Positions 34,147 through 42,851 of a stretch of DNA of 64,000 bases are shown piece after piece. The stretch is from the NCBI GenBank assembly GCA_945873305.1, contig CAMCCX010000001.1, positions 1 through 64,000 on the forward strand. The letters are read 5' to 3'. The DNA comes from Akkermansia muciniphila (GTDB lineage: Bacteria > Verrucomicrobiota > Verrucomicrobiia > Verrucomicrobiales > Akkermansiaceae). Position numbers and translations under genes: made by a program. Each line of letters opens with the position of its first letter. The stretch's first letter is position 1. A model generated the notes under the pieces. It made no database searches, had not been told where the DNA came from, and saw only the letters and a list, made by a program, of their open reading frames with translations.

Positions 34147-34263
34147 ATGAACACAGGTAAGGTTTGGATAGGTCTCGGTAGCCTCGTCGTCGGTCTGGCA
34201 GGAGGCTATTTTATCCCGCGCTCCGACGAGCGGATTCCCGAGCAAGCGCTGGTCTCCGCCTTC
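34147..34263 (+). pseudogene. possible 5' fragment of a membrane-anchored protein cut by repeats
   Basis: About 39 codons begin with MNTGKVWIGLGSLVVGLAGGY, a clean N-terminal membrane anchor. Sequence then changes into the conserved flank of palindromic repeat copy A. No continuation in the same frame is found after the repeats. The space 34391-34457 (HPANRELITRFEQKI in another frame) might be a lost continuation. It could also be a small real protein read into the repeat. Confidence 0.4.
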
Positions 34264-34304
34264 CACCCTCGCCCGCGCCTGGGGAGAGGAGCAGGAAGAA
34301 TGAC

Positions 34305-34390
34305 TCGCGCAAAGCCGCAAAGGCGCAAAGTTTTAAGAATCCAGAAATCCAAAACCCTTTCTTCCTTTGCGTCTTCGCGCCTTTGCGCGA
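34305..34390. repeat. 86-bp inverted-repeat unit, copy A
   Basis: Left arm TCGCGCAAAGCCGCAAAGG and following CGCAAAG; right arm CTTTGCGTCTTCGCGCCTTT and following GCGCGA; between them AGAATCCAGAAATCCAAAAC. The arms pair imperfectly over about 25 bases. A conserved flank (CCCTCGCCCGCGCCTGGGGA) precedes it. Confidence 0.9.
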
Positions 34391-34498
34391 GAAAATCTTA
34401 ATCCCCACCCCGCCAACCGCGAACTGATCACCCGCTTCGAGCAAAAGATCCTCAATCCACCCTCGCCCGCGTCTGGGGAGAGGAGAAGGAAGAATGAC

Positions 34499-34585
34499 TC
34501 GCGCAAAGCCGCAAAGGTGCAAAGTTTTAAGAATCCAGAAATGCAAAACCCTTTCTTCCTTTGCGCCTCCGCGCCTTTCCGCGAA
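34499..34585. repeat. inverted-repeat unit, copy B
   Basis: Same unit as copy A with a few changes, including TTTCCGCGA for TTTGCGCGA at the right end. The CCCTCGCCCGCGTCTGGGGA flank precedes it. Ends 25 bases before the GxxExxY gene. Confidence 0.9.
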
Positions 34586-34610
34586 CTATTCTTCAATCAA
34601 AACCACAATC

Positions 34611-34994
34611 ATGACCGAAAACGAAATCAGCAAAATTGTCGTCGATGCCGCAGTGAAGCTCCATCAGGAGCTCGGCCCCGGACTGCTTGAATCCGTCTAT
34701 GAAACCGCGCTCGCCTACCTTCTTCTCAAGCGCGGCTTGTCCTGCGTCCGCCAGCACCCCATTCCGATCCACTACGACGGACTTGAATTCGACGAAGGCT
34801 TCCGAGCCGATATTGTGGTCAACAACCTCGTCATCCTCGAACTGAAATCCGTCGAAAACATCTCTCCGGTTCATCGCAAGCAGATCCAGACCTACATCCG
34901 ACTCGCTGATAAAAAGCTCGGCCTGCTATTGAACTTCGGCGCACCGCTCATGCGTGACGGCATCGTCCGCGCCGTCAACAACCTGCCCGAATAA
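34611..34994 (+). CDS. GxxExxY protein, PD-(D/E)XK nuclease-like
   Basis: 127 residues. GLLESVY (Gly24, Glu27, Tyr30) is the family signature. A PD-(D/E)XK-like core is visible: FRADIVV (Asp67), ILELKSV (Glu77, Lys79) and QIQTYI (Gln91). HRKQIQTY and LLLNFGAPLMRDGIVR complete the family. The active-site residues are intact, so metal-dependent nuclease chemistry is possible, but no activity is known to me. Two palindromic units precede it and two follow it, and copy C begins 5 bases after its stop. Such proteins are often multi-copy in Verrucomicrobia. Confidence 0.88.
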   Translation: MTENEISKIVVDAAVKLHQELGPGLLESVYETALAYLLLKRGLSCVRQHPIPIHYDGLEFDEGFRADIVVNNLVILELKSVENISPVHRKQIQTYIRLADKKLGLLLNFGAPLMRDGIVRAVNNLPE

Positions 34995-34998
34995 GTTC

Positions 34999-35085
34999 TC
35001 GCGCAAAGCCGCCAAGGCGCAAAGCTTTAAGAATCCAGAACTCCAAAACCCTTCTCTTCCTTTGCGTCTCCGCGCCTTTGCGCGA
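34999..35085. repeat. inverted-repeat unit, copy C
   Basis: Same unit, starting 5 bases after the GxxExxY stop codon. Arms TCGCGCAAAGCCGCCAAGG and CTCCGCGCCTTTGCGCGA. The flank CCTCGTCCGCGTCTGGG follows on its right, not on its left. Confidence 0.9.
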
Positions 35086-35137
35086 GAAACTCTTCCCTCG
35101 TCCGCGTCTGGGAGGGAGAACCCATCGGAAGAAGGGC

Positions 35138-35223
35138 TCGCGCAAAGCCGCAAAGCCGCAAAGTTTGAAGAGTCCAGAAATCCAAAACCCTTTCTTCCTT
35201 TGCGTCTCCGCGCCTTTGCGCGA
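35138..35223. repeat. inverted-repeat unit, copy D
   Basis: Same unit: arms TCGCGCAAAGCCGCAAAGCC and CTCCGCGCCTTTGCGCGA. It is followed by a GCCTCGCCCGCGTGTGGGGA flank, then about 70 bases to the argB start in which I see no other gene. Confidence 0.9.
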
Positions 35224-35327
35224 GAAAATCTTCATTTCGGCCTCGCCCGCGTGTGGGGAGAAGAAGCATCGGAAGCAACAAGCTTGAAACTTCCACCCGG
35301 TGATGGGAAAACCCACTCACGCCCGCC

Positions 35328-36197
35328 ATGGACCCCATCGAAAAAGCCAACACCCTCATCGAAGCCCTGCCCTATCTGCAAGCTTTCCGCGGCACGACCT
35401 TCCTCATCAAAATGGGCGGCTCCGCGATGGAAGACCCGGATCTGGTGGCCCGCGTCATGCGCGACATCGTTTTCCTGGAAGTCGCCGGCATCAATCCCAT
35501 CGTCGTCCACGGCGGCGGCAAGGCGATCTCCGCGGCGATGGAAGCCGCCGGGCTTGAGGCGAAATTCGTCGGCGGATTCCGCGTCACGACGGACGAGGCC
35601 ATCGACATCGTCGCCCGCGTTCTATCGGAGGAAATCAACCCCGGCCTGGTCCGCATGATCCGCGATTTCGGCGGCAAGGCGGTCGGCATTCCGGGCAACG
35701 ACGTTTTCCTCGGCGAGAAAATCAAAGGCACGGACGCTGACGGAAACCGCGTCGATATCGGCCGCGTCGGCGAAGTCGTGGGCTGCCAGCTCGCGCACAT
35801 GGACGCCGCGCACCAGGCCGGAATCGTCCCGGTGATTTCCCCGCTCGCCGCCGAGCTCGCCACCGGCAAGCCGCTCAACATCAACGCCGACCTCGCCGCC
35901 GCCGCGCTGGCGAAGGAACTCCGCGTGGCGAAACTGGTCTATCTCTCGGACGTTCCCGGCCTGCTGTCCGACCCCAAAGACCCGTCCACGCTGGTCAAGT
36001 CCGTCACCCGCAAGGAAGCCGACGCGATGATCGCGGACGGCACGATTTCCGGCGGCATGATCCCGAAAATCCGCAGCGCCGTGGACGCGCTCAACGCCGG
36101 GGTTAGAAAAGTCCACTTCGTCGATGGCCGCCTGCCGCACGCGCTGCTGTTGGAAATTTTCACCGACGGCGGCATCGGCACCGAAGTGGTGCGCTAA
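35328..36197 (+). CDS. argB: acetylglutamate kinase
   Basis: 289 residues of the amino-acid kinase fold, phosphorylating N-acetylglutamate in arginine synthesis. LIKMGGSAMED (Lys for phosphate), VVHGGGKAIS, FVGGFRVTTDEAID, NINADLAAAALA and GTISGGMIPKIRSAVDAL are all in place. The usual arginine-sensing N-terminal helix (EKANTLIEALPYLQAF) is present, so feedback inhibition is likely. It stands alone: no other arg gene is adjacent. Convergent with menA, with a 4-base overlap. Confidence 0.96.
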   Translation: MDPIEKANTLIEALPYLQAFRGTTFLIKMGGSAMEDPDLVARVMRDIVFLEVAGINPIVVHGGGKAISAAMEAAGLEAKFVGGFRVTTDEAIDIVARVLSEEINPGLVRMIRDFGGKAVGIPGNDVFLGEKIKGTDADGNRVDIGRVGEVVGCQLAHMDAAHQAGIVPVISPLAAELATGKPLNINADLAAAALAKELRVAKLVYLSDVPGLLSDPKDPSTLVKSVTRKEADAMIADGTISGGMIPKIRSAVDALNAGVRKVHFVDGRLPHALLLEIFTDGGIGTEVVR

Positions 36198-37081
36198 CCG
36201 ATCCGCGCCGCGATGTGGAACGCGGCGGCGAAGAAAACCAGCTGCACGCCACCGAGCGCGAGCAGGCGGTTGAAGGCCGGGCCCGGCGGAATCGTCATCA
36301 CGCCCCAGATGATCCGCAGGCCGATGAGAAACACCGGAGCTCCCGCGATGGCCAGCGACGGGTGGCCGAAGGCGATCCAGCCGAGGCCGGCGAACACCGC
36401 GATTTTCACTTCCAGCCAGATGACCGCCACCGCGAGTTTCGGGCCGAAGCGGACGGCCAGCGTGCGCTTGCCGGTGGTCGCGTCCTCCTCGCGGTCGCGC
36501 AGGTTGTTGATGGAAATGAGGACCGAGGACAGCATGCCGATCTGCAGTCCTAGCAGCAACGCCTCGCGCGGCCATTCGCCGGTCTGGATGAACACCGTGC
36601 CGGCCACCGCCACCAGCCCGAAGAAGCCGATCACGAACAGCTCGCCCATCCCGCGGTAGGCAAGCGGAAACGGCCCGCCGGTGTAGCCGTAGGCGAGAAA
36701 CAGCGAGGGAATCCCGATGGCGACGATGGGCCAGCCGCGGGCTTGATAGAGCGCCACTCCGCAAAGCACCGCGACTCCGAGAAACAGCGTCGCCAGCCGC
36801 ATCACCGTTTGCGGTTGCATCATCCCCGAGGCCGTGACCCGCGTCGGGCCGAGCCGGCGCTCGGTGTCCGCGCCTTTGCGGGCGTCGATCGCGTCGTTGA
36901 AAAAGTTCGTCGCGATCTGGATCGCCACCGCGCCGCCGAGCGTGCAGAGAGCTAGCAGGAAATCGAAAGAGCCGCTGAGTTTCCAGGCGAGCACACAGCC
37001 CGCCCACACCGGGACGACGGCGGCGGGCAAGGTCTTCGGGCGCGCCGCGAGGACGCAGGCTTTGAGGGTGGAAGCGGTCAC
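36194..37081 (-). CDS. menA: 1,4-dihydroxy-2-naphthoate polyprenyltransferase
   Basis: 295 residues from a GTG. UbiA-type membrane prenyltransferase with about eight to nine helices. First Asp-rich motif NFFNDAIDARKGAD; second motif NNLRDREEDATTGKRTLAVR; GPTRVTASGMM between them is the usual MenA wording. It attaches the isoprenoid tail to dihydroxynaphthoate, giving demethylmenaquinone at the membrane. It belongs functionally with menB, menC and menE elsewhere in the window. Confidence 0.95.
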   Translation of the reverse strand: MTASTLKACVLAARPKTLPAAVVPVWAGCVLAWKLSGSFDFLLALCTLGGAVAIQIATNFFNDAIDARKGADTERRLGPTRVTASGMMQPQTVMRLATLFLGVAVLCGVALYQARGWPIVAIGIPSLFLAYGYTGGPFPLAYRGMGELFVIGFFGLVAVAGTVFIQTGEWPREALLLGLQIGMLSSVLISINNLRDREEDATTGKRTLAVRFGPKLAVAVIWLEVKIAVFAGLGWIAFGHPSLAIAGAPVFLIGLRIIWGVMTIPPGPAFNRLLALGGVQLVFFAAAFHIAARIG

Positions 37082-37130
37082 GGGCGGAGTGAAACCCGGA
37101 CCGCGCGCCGAATCGACATCATTTCCCGAT

Positions 37131-39248
37131 TTACGCTTCGCGCGCCTGGATGGCGGTGATGGCGATGGTGTAAACGATGTCCTCCACCAGCGAGCCGCGC
37201 GACAAGTCGTTGACCGGGCGATTGAGGCCTTGGAGCACGGGGCCGATGCTGATGACGTTGGCGCTGCGCTGGACCGCTTTGTAGGTGGTGTTGCCGGTGT
37301 TGAGGTCGGGGAAAATGAAGACGGTCGCGCGTCCGGCGAGAGGACTATCAGGCGCTTTGGTGGCGGCGACGTCGGCGATGGCGGCGGCGTCGTATTGCAG
37401 CGGGCCGTCCAACAGAATGTCCGGCCGCTTGAGGTGGGCGATGCGGGTGGCTTCGCGGACCTTGTCCACGTCCGCGCCGTGGCCGGACTCGCCGGTGGAG
37501 TAACTGATCATCGCGACGCGGGCGGGAATGCCGATGTTGGTGGCGGACTCCGCGCTCTGGATGGCGATGTCGGCGAGCATTTCCGCGTCCGGGTCCGGGT
37601 TCACGGCGCAATCGCCATAGACGAGGACCTGGTCGGGAAGGCACATGAAAAAGATCGAGGAAACCACGCGGGCGCCCGGCTTGGTCTTGATGATCTGGAG
37701 CGCGGGGCGGATGGTGTTAGCGGAAGTGTGGAGCGCGCCGGAAACCAAGCCGTCCACCTCGCCGAGCGCGAGCATCACGGTGCCGAGCCAGACGTTGTCT
37801 TCCAGATAGTCGGCGGCGTCCTGGTGGGTCAGGCCTTTGTGGCGGCGCATCTCGACGAGGGGCTCGATGTATTTCGCCCGGACCTCCGCGGGGTCGATGA
37901 TCTCGACCTCGTCCGGCAGGTGGACTTCCAGGCCGTTAGCGACCCGCAGGATTTCCTCGCGGTTTCCCAGCAAGACGCAGCGGGCGATGCCGCGCTTGGC
38001 GCAGAGCGCGGCGGCGCGGATGGTGCGCGGCTCGCTGCCTTCCGGCAGGACGATGCGCTTGTGCGCCTGCTTCGCGAGCTCGACGATGCGGTGGCAGAAC
38101 GCCGCGGGCGACATCCGGGCTTCCACCGGTGCCGCGGATTTTTCCGCCAGCCAAACCACGTTGATATGGGAGGCGACGAAGTCCATCGAGCGGCGGACGC
38201 GCTCGATGTCGTCCGCGGGAACTTCCGTGCTCATCCGACTCAAGTTCGTGGCGGTGTGCCAGCTGTTGGTCTCGACCTTGAGCACGGGCAGTCCGGTTTC
38301 CAGCGCCGGCCGGCAAAGCTCGAGAATGCCCGGCGGGAGGTCGGTGTCGCCGGTTAGGACGATGCCGGCAAAGGTGGTTTTGTTCACCGCGGCCATGGCC
38401 ACGGCGACGAAGACGTCCGCGCGGTCGGCGGGCGTGATGAGGATGTTTCCCGGTGAGAACGCGCTCAGCATGTTAGGGACGGTGCGGGCGAGGAGGGTGA
38501 ATTTCTTCGCCCGGCGGGTCGCGATTTCACCCTCGTTGATCAGGGTCGCGCCGAGGTGGCGGGCGATGTCGATGGTGCGTGGCGCGGCGAGGTCGGCGCT
38601 CTCGGGAATGGCGCCGATGATGGGGAAATCGATGCGGGAAAACAGCGGGCAACGGGCGAGGACGGCGGTGCGGATTTCCTCCAGCGACTGGCCGAGGGAT
38701 GCCGGCGCGTGGTTGATGATGCAGCCGAGAATGTTGCTGCCCTTGAGTCCGCCGAACTCGCGGATAGAAAGTTCCATGCGCGACTCGAAATCGGCGAAGT
38801 CCTCCGCCGAGTCGCCATGGAGCTTGCCGGTTAGGACGACATGGGCGCTGAGGGTTTGCGCCAGTTTGGCGTTCATGCTCGCGGCGCTGGGCCAGTCTTT
38901 GGAATGAACGATGCCCTCGACCACCATCACGTCCGCCCCGCTGTCGGATTCATGAAACAGGGCGACGACGCGTTCCATCAGTTGTTCTTCCTCCCCGGCG
39001 GAAATGAGCCGCGCGGCCTCTTCCTGCCGGATCGGATTGGCGGGCGTGAGCTGGGTGGTGGTGCGGATGAAATAAGTCGAACGCTCGGGTCCGTCGTCAT
39101 GGTTGAACAACTGCCCGATGGGCTTGCAGAAACCGACGCGCACGCCGCGGACATCCAGCGCGCGGACCATTCCTAACGTCACGGTGGTGAGTCCGACATC
39201 GCTGCCGCTGGGTGCGAGAAACAAGGTGTAGGGAGTGTGCCGGTTCAT
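37131..39248 (-). CDS. pta: phosphate acetyltransferase, long form
   Basis: 705 residues. The N-terminal 200 residues are the BioD/AAA-like domain (LFLAPSGSDVGLTTVTLGMV). A DRTGG domain follows (about 210-325). The C-terminal catalytic domain (about 380-705) has RIVLPEGSEPRTIRAA, LVSGALHTSANTIRPALQI, FMCLPDQVLVYGDCAVNPDP and SYSTGESGHGADVDKVREA. It interconverts acetyl-CoA and acetyl phosphate. It overlaps ackA by ATGA and follows it in the operon, so both run as one unit. Confidence 0.96.
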   Translation of the reverse strand: MNRHTPYTLFLAPSGSDVGLTTVTLGMVRALDVRGVRVGFCKPIGQLFNHDDGPERSTYFIRTTTQLTPANPIRQEEAARLISAGEEEQLMERVVALFHESDSGADVMVVEGIVHSKDWPSAASMNAKLAQTLSAHVVLTGKLHGDSAEDFADFESRMELSIREFGGLKGSNILGCIINHAPASLGQSLEEIRTAVLARCPLFSRIDFPIIGAIPESADLAAPRTIDIARHLGATLINEGEIATRRAKKFTLLARTVPNMLSAFSPGNILITPADRADVFVAVAMAAVNKTTFAGIVLTGDTDLPPGILELCRPALETGLPVLKVETNSWHTATNLSRMSTEVPADDIERVRRSMDFVASHINVVWLAEKSAAPVEARMSPAAFCHRIVELAKQAHKRIVLPEGSEPRTIRAAALCAKRGIARCVLLGNREEILRVANGLEVHLPDEVEIIDPAEVRAKYIEPLVEMRRHKGLTHQDAADYLEDNVWLGTVMLALGEVDGLVSGALHTSANTIRPALQIIKTKPGARVVSSIFFMCLPDQVLVYGDCAVNPDPDAEMLADIAIQSAESATNIGIPARVAMISYSTGESGHGADVDKVREATRIAHLKRPDILLDGPLQYDAAAIADVAATKAPDSPLAGRATVFIFPDLNTGNTTYKAVQRSANVISIGPVLQGLNRPVNDLSRGSLVEDIVYTIAITAIQAREA

Positions 39249-40468
39249 CGGGATGGAGGATTGATCGAGTGGTCGAGAAAACGTGCCGCTTCACGGGCGA
39301 TGACGAGTTCCTCGTTGGTGGGAATGACAAGGGCGAGCAGGCGGGAGTCCGGTCCGGTGATGCTGCCGCCGCTTTCCCGTCCGTGCTTGGCGTTGAGTTG
39401 CGCGTCGAGGACCGGGCCGAGGATTCGCAGGTGGGAAAGGGTTTTTTCCCGCACCGCGGCGGAGTTTTCGCCGATGCCACCGGTGAAGACGACCGCGTCG
39501 ATGCGGTCGAGGCCGGCGGCGAGCGCGAGCAGGCCTTTGGCGAGCCGGTAACAGAAAACCTCGATCGCGAGCCGCGCGCGCGAGTGGCCTTGGTCGGCGG
39601 CTTCGGCGAGCTGGCGCATGTCGTTGCTGAGTCCGGAAAGTCCTAGCAGGCCGCTCTCGCGGTTGAGGATGGCGGTGATTTCATCGAGCGATTTCCCGAG
39701 GGCGGCGGCGAGAAACTGATGGAGATTGGGATCCACGTCGCCGCTGCGGGTGCCCATGACGAGGCCTTCCAAGGGAGTGAGGCCCATGGTGGTGTCCACG
39801 CTGAGGCCGCCCTTGACCGCGCAGGCGCTGCAGCCGTTGCCGAGGTGGGCGGTGATGAGCTGGAGGTCGGCGGGGTCCTTTCCTAGCAGCCGCGCGGCCT
39901 CGGCGGAAACGAAGCGGTGGCTGGTGCCGTGGAAGCCGTAGCGACGGACTTTGTGCTCCTCGTAAAACGCATGCGGAATGGCGTAAAGAAACGCGTGGCG
40001 GGGCATCGTCTGATGGAACGCGGTGTCGAACACCGCCACGTGCGGCAGCGCGGGAAAGCGCTCGATGGCGGCTTCGATGCCCGCGAGGTTCGCCGGATTG
40101 TGGAGCGGCGCAAGCGGCACGCAGTGGCGGATCGCGGCCAAGGCGGCGGGATTGATCCGGATGCTCCCGGAAAACGCCTCGCCGCCGTGGACCACCCGGT
40201 GCCCCACCGCGCCGATGCGTGAGCCGTCGATCTGGTCGATCACGGTGGCGATCGCCTGGGAGTGGCCGGCATTCGGAATCCCGTAAATTTCCTTCTCCCT
40301 GCCCACTCGTGAAAGATGCAGGACCGCGTCCGGGGTGCCGAGGGATTCGGCGAGTCCTTGCACCCGCACTTCCTCGGTCGAGTGGTCGATGAGCGAGAAT
40401 TTCAGCGACGAGCTGCCGCTGTTCATGACGAGCACCTCGGTCGGTGAGTGGGTCGAATGGGACAACAT
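39245..40468 (-). CDS. ackA: acetate kinase
   Basis: 407 residues. VLVMNSGSSSLKFSLID (phosphate-binding), GHRVVHGGE, VFDTAFHQTMP, RRYGFHGTSHRFVS, ITAHLGNGCSACAVKGG and VFTGGIGENS are the standard acetate-kinase blocks. It makes ATP from acetyl phosphate or the reverse. The ATG at 40468 was chosen; another in frame is at 40495. Upstream gene of the ackA-pta operon. Confidence 0.96.
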   Translation of the reverse strand: MLSHSTHSPTEVLVMNSGSSSLKFSLIDHSTEEVRVQGLAESLGTPDAVLHLSRVGREKEIYGIPNAGHSQAIATVIDQIDGSRIGAVGHRVVHGGEAFSGSIRINPAALAAIRHCVPLAPLHNPANLAGIEAAIERFPALPHVAVFDTAFHQTMPRHAFLYAIPHAFYEEHKVRRYGFHGTSHRFVSAEAARLLGKDPADLQLITAHLGNGCSACAVKGGLSVDTTMGLTPLEGLVMGTRSGDVDPNLHQFLAAALGKSLDEITAILNRESGLLGLSGLSNDMRQLAEAADQGHSRARLAIEVFCYRLAKGLLALAAGLDRIDAVVFTGGIGENSAAVREKTLSHLRILGPVLDAQLNAKHGRESGGSITGPDSRLLALVIPTNEELVIAREAARFLDHSINPPSR

Positions 40469-40565
40469 GGCAGGGCAACGATACTGCTGCACCATGGAGA
40501 TTCCCGATGGGCTTGCAACGCATTATCCGCCATTCAGGCGGCAGGACCGATCACTCGCGGCGACC

Positions 40566-41396
40566 TTACTGCGGCATCATGTAGGCCAGCAGCGTGCCGA
40601 GGCGCTCGCGCAGTTTGGAGCGCGTGACGATGGCGTCGATCAAGCCGTGCTCGAGCATGAACTCGGCGGTTTGGAAGCCGGGCGGCAAGTTTTGATGAGT
40701 CGTTTCCTTGACCACCCGCGGCCCGGCGAAGCCGATCATGCACTTGGGCTCGGCGAGGTTGATGTCGCCGATGGTCGCGAACGAGGCGGTCACGCCGCCG
40801 GTCGTCGGGTGGGTGAGCAGGGAAATGTAGGGCAGTTTCGCCTCGGACAAGCGGGCGAGCGCACCGCAGGTTTTCGCCATTTGCATCAGCGAAAGCATGC
40901 CTTCCTGCATCCGCGCGCCGGAGGAGGCGGAAACGATGATGACACCGCGCTTTTCGGCGATCGCCATCTCGATGGCGCGGGTGATTTTCTCACCGACCAC
41001 CGAGCCCATCGAGCCGGCGAAGAACTTGAAATCCATCACCGCGATCATCGCGCGCTGGCCGTTGATGGTGAGGCGGCCGGAAATCACGGCGTCGTCGAGG
41101 CCGGTTTTTTCGCGGAGACCGGCGGTTTTCTCATCATAGCCCGCGAAGCCGAGCGGGTTGGCCGAGATCAGGCCGACTTCCGTTTCCTCGAAGGAATCCG
41201 GGTCGGCGAGCATCGTGATGCGCTCGCGGGAATCGACCAGGAAATGGTGGCTGCAATGCTGGCAGACTTGGAGGTTTTGCTTGAGCTCCAGGGTGTGGAT
41301 CATCGCCCCGCAGTCGGGGCATTTCACCCACAGGCCTTCCGGCATGTCTTCACGTCGATCAAGGCTGCGCAGGCGGGGTTTGCTGAAAATGCCCAT
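40566..41396 (-). CDS. accD: acetyl-CoA carboxylase carboxyltransferase beta subunit
   Basis: 276 residues. The N-terminal zinc ribbon has WVKCPDCGAMI and VCQHCSHHF (Cys-x2-Cys pairs). The carboxyltransferase core has VMDFKFFAGSMGSVVGEKI, SASSGARMQEGMLSLMQMAK and LTHPTTGGVTASFA. It forms malonyl-CoA for fatty acids together with AccA and the biotin subunits, which are encoded elsewhere. It ends 97 bases upstream of ackA on the same strand. Confidence 0.97.
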   Translation of the reverse strand: MGIFSKPRLRSLDRREDMPEGLWVKCPDCGAMIHTLELKQNLQVCQHCSHHFLVDSRERITMLADPDSFEETEVGLISANPLGFAGYDEKTAGLREKTGLDDAVISGRLTINGQRAMIAVMDFKFFAGSMGSVVGEKITRAIEMAIAEKRGVIIVSASSGARMQEGMLSLMQMAKTCGALARLSEAKLPYISLLTHPTTGGVTASFATIGDINLAEPKCMIGFAGPRVVKETTHQNLPPGFQTAEFMLEHGLIDAIVTRSKLRERLGTLLAYMMPQ

Positions 41397-41591
41397 GGAA
41401 TTGGAAAGTTGGTGGATGTTGCGAGTTGCCGTGGCAGTGGACTCGCGGGCGCGACGCTAGCCGCGGCGATGGCTGGCGACAATCCCCTTTTGAAAGATCT
41501 GCATCCCGCGGCAGGGATCTTTAAGATTGCTATTCCGCCGGAATGACAACAAAACCTGCCCCGGAAGTAGTAAACGTTTCCGTAGCAATCG

Positions 41592-41789
41592 ATGAATACC
41601 CGCCGTTTTGTCAGTGGTTCGTCCGTCATCCTCGCGGGATGGCTCGGAGCAACGTTTTTCAACGAGGTGCCTGCCCAAAGGTATCCCAAGCTCGACAAAA
41701 AACCGGCCACCGCCGCCGTGGCCAGCGAGCCCGGCCTGCTGGTCGCGGAGGTAAAGCCGGTGGCATCGCCCGTTTCCGTTTCCCGCTAA
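41592..41789 (+). CDS. small exported protein of unknown function
   Basis: 65 residues. A short hydrophobic segment with a twin-Arg-like start (MNTRRFVSGSSVILAGWLGA) is followed by a Pro/Lys/Ala-rich tail. No family recognised. It lies 12 bases before the CDGSH gene on the same strand. It could be spurious; the signal-like start and tight spacing are the only support. Confidence 0.4.
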   Translation: MNTRRFVSGSSVILAGWLGATFFNEVPAQRYPKLDKKPATAAVASEPGLLVAEVKPVASPVSVSR

Positions 41790-41801
41790 TTTCACACACT
41801 C

Positions 41802-42053
41802 ATGGCCGAACAACCGATCATTTGCGACAACAAGCCGCTGGCCCTCGAAGTCGAGGCCGGGACTCATTGGTGGTGCTCCTGCGGACGCTCAAGCCACCCG
41901 CCGTTTTGCGACGGCTCCCACAAGGGCACCGGCCTGCAACCGGTAAAATACGAAGTGGCGGAGAAAAAAACCATCTGGTGGTGCCAGTGCAAACACACCG
42001 CCAACCCGCCGCTCTGCGACGGCGCGCACAAAAACCTGCCCAAGCCGGAATAA
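41802..42053 (+). CDS. CDGSH-type iron-sulfur protein with two motifs
   Basis: 83 residues with two CDGSH iron-sulfur motifs: WCSCGRSSHPPFCDGSH (about 24-40) and WCQCKHTANPPLCDGAH (about 62-78). Each binds a [2Fe-2S] cluster through three Cys and one His. Tandem-motif CDGSH proteins occur in bacteria as small electron-transfer or iron-sulfur-trafficking proteins; a specific partner is not indicated. Cytoplasmic, no signal. Confidence 0.92.
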   Translation: MAEQPIICDNKPLALEVEAGTHWWCSCGRSSHPPFCDGSHKGTGLQPVKYEVAEKKTIWWCQCKHTANPPLCDGAHKNLPKPE

Positions 42054-42150
42054 CCGGGGCGCGGCGGGGTCTCAAATACCAGGAATTCGCCTCCAATCCT
42101 GGCAAGGCATCCAAAGATTTCATGGCTCGGATTTGTTCCTGGCAGCGCCT

Positions 42151-42527
42151 TCATCCCTTGGATTCATCAGGGCTCCATCTTCTTCTCAAGCGCATCCAGC
42201 CGCTCGGCCAGCTTCCGTCCATCCCGGAAACACCCCTCAATGTCTGTGATTTGGGACCCCGAAGCAGGCATTTGATGAGGCCGCGGTTGTGGGCGGTGTC
42301 GCCGATGTCATCGAGATGATCGTCGGTTTGGTCCGACTTCGCGCCAGCGATGGCGGTGAGATCTGTATCGAGATCATCGACGAAGTCGGTAACTCGCCGG
42401 CAATGGAACTGGCGCGCACGAAGTCGGTGAGGGCGATGCTGCCCACCGGAAATGCGGCGAGTCTGGGGATGGCGAAGCGGTTGATGCGCCCGAGGGCTTC
42501 GATCACGGCGTTGTCTTTATCGGTCAT
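42151..42527 (-). pseudogene. decayed small ORF next to repeat array
   Basis: From ATG at 42527 the frame reads MTDKDNAVIEALGRINRF, then FPVGSIALTDFVRASSIAGE. Around 42388 the protein-like reading moves to another frame, VTDFVDDLDTDLTAIAGAKS and onward, to a stop at 42151. The two halves look like one family common in Verrucomicrobia/Planctomycetes (AIPRLAAFPxGS... helix-rich), broken by a frameshift. Function unknown. I judge it a pseudogene, at modest certainty. Confidence 0.5.
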
Positions 42528-42600
42528 GGTGGGTGGGGAGCGGTTTTCAGCCGGAAACTCGGAAGAACCGCTGAAAATCAACAAGTTGAGGATCGGAAGC

Positions 42601-42845
42601 CGATGTGGACAGCACTCGGGCCGATGTTTCACGACCGGAGGGCAATGTGGACAGCACCCGAGACCGATGTGGACAGCGCCCGGGACCGACGTGGACGGCA
42701 CCCGAGGCCGACGTGGACAGCACCGGAGGCGATGTTTCACGACCGGAGACCGATGTTTCCGGGCCGGAGACCGATGTGGACACTACCGGAGATCGATGTG
42801 GACACTACCGGAGATCGATGTGGAGAACGCCGGAGGACGATCTTT
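42601..42845. repeat. 21/22-bp degenerate tandem array (array 1)
   Basis: About 12 units with a consensus close to CGATGTGGACAGCACCGGAG. The GATGT/GACGT anchor recurs at 42602, 42623, 42644, 42666, 42688, 42710, 42731, 42752, 42773, 42795, 42817 and 42839, that is at 21 or 22 bases. Some units carry TTTCAC in place of GGACA. It ends with CGGGGCTC just past the stop codon of the minus-strand dehydrogenase gene. Not CRISPR: no separate spacers. Confidence 0.9.
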
Positions 42846-42851
42846 CGGGGC

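Noticed and set aside
36834-38357. Long open frame of about 500 codons antisense to menA and pta
   Set aside because: It is opposite two well-recognised genes and shows no protein motifs.
42601-42845. CRISPR array
   Set aside because: The period is 21-22 bases with no constant repeat plus separate spacers, and no cas genes are present.
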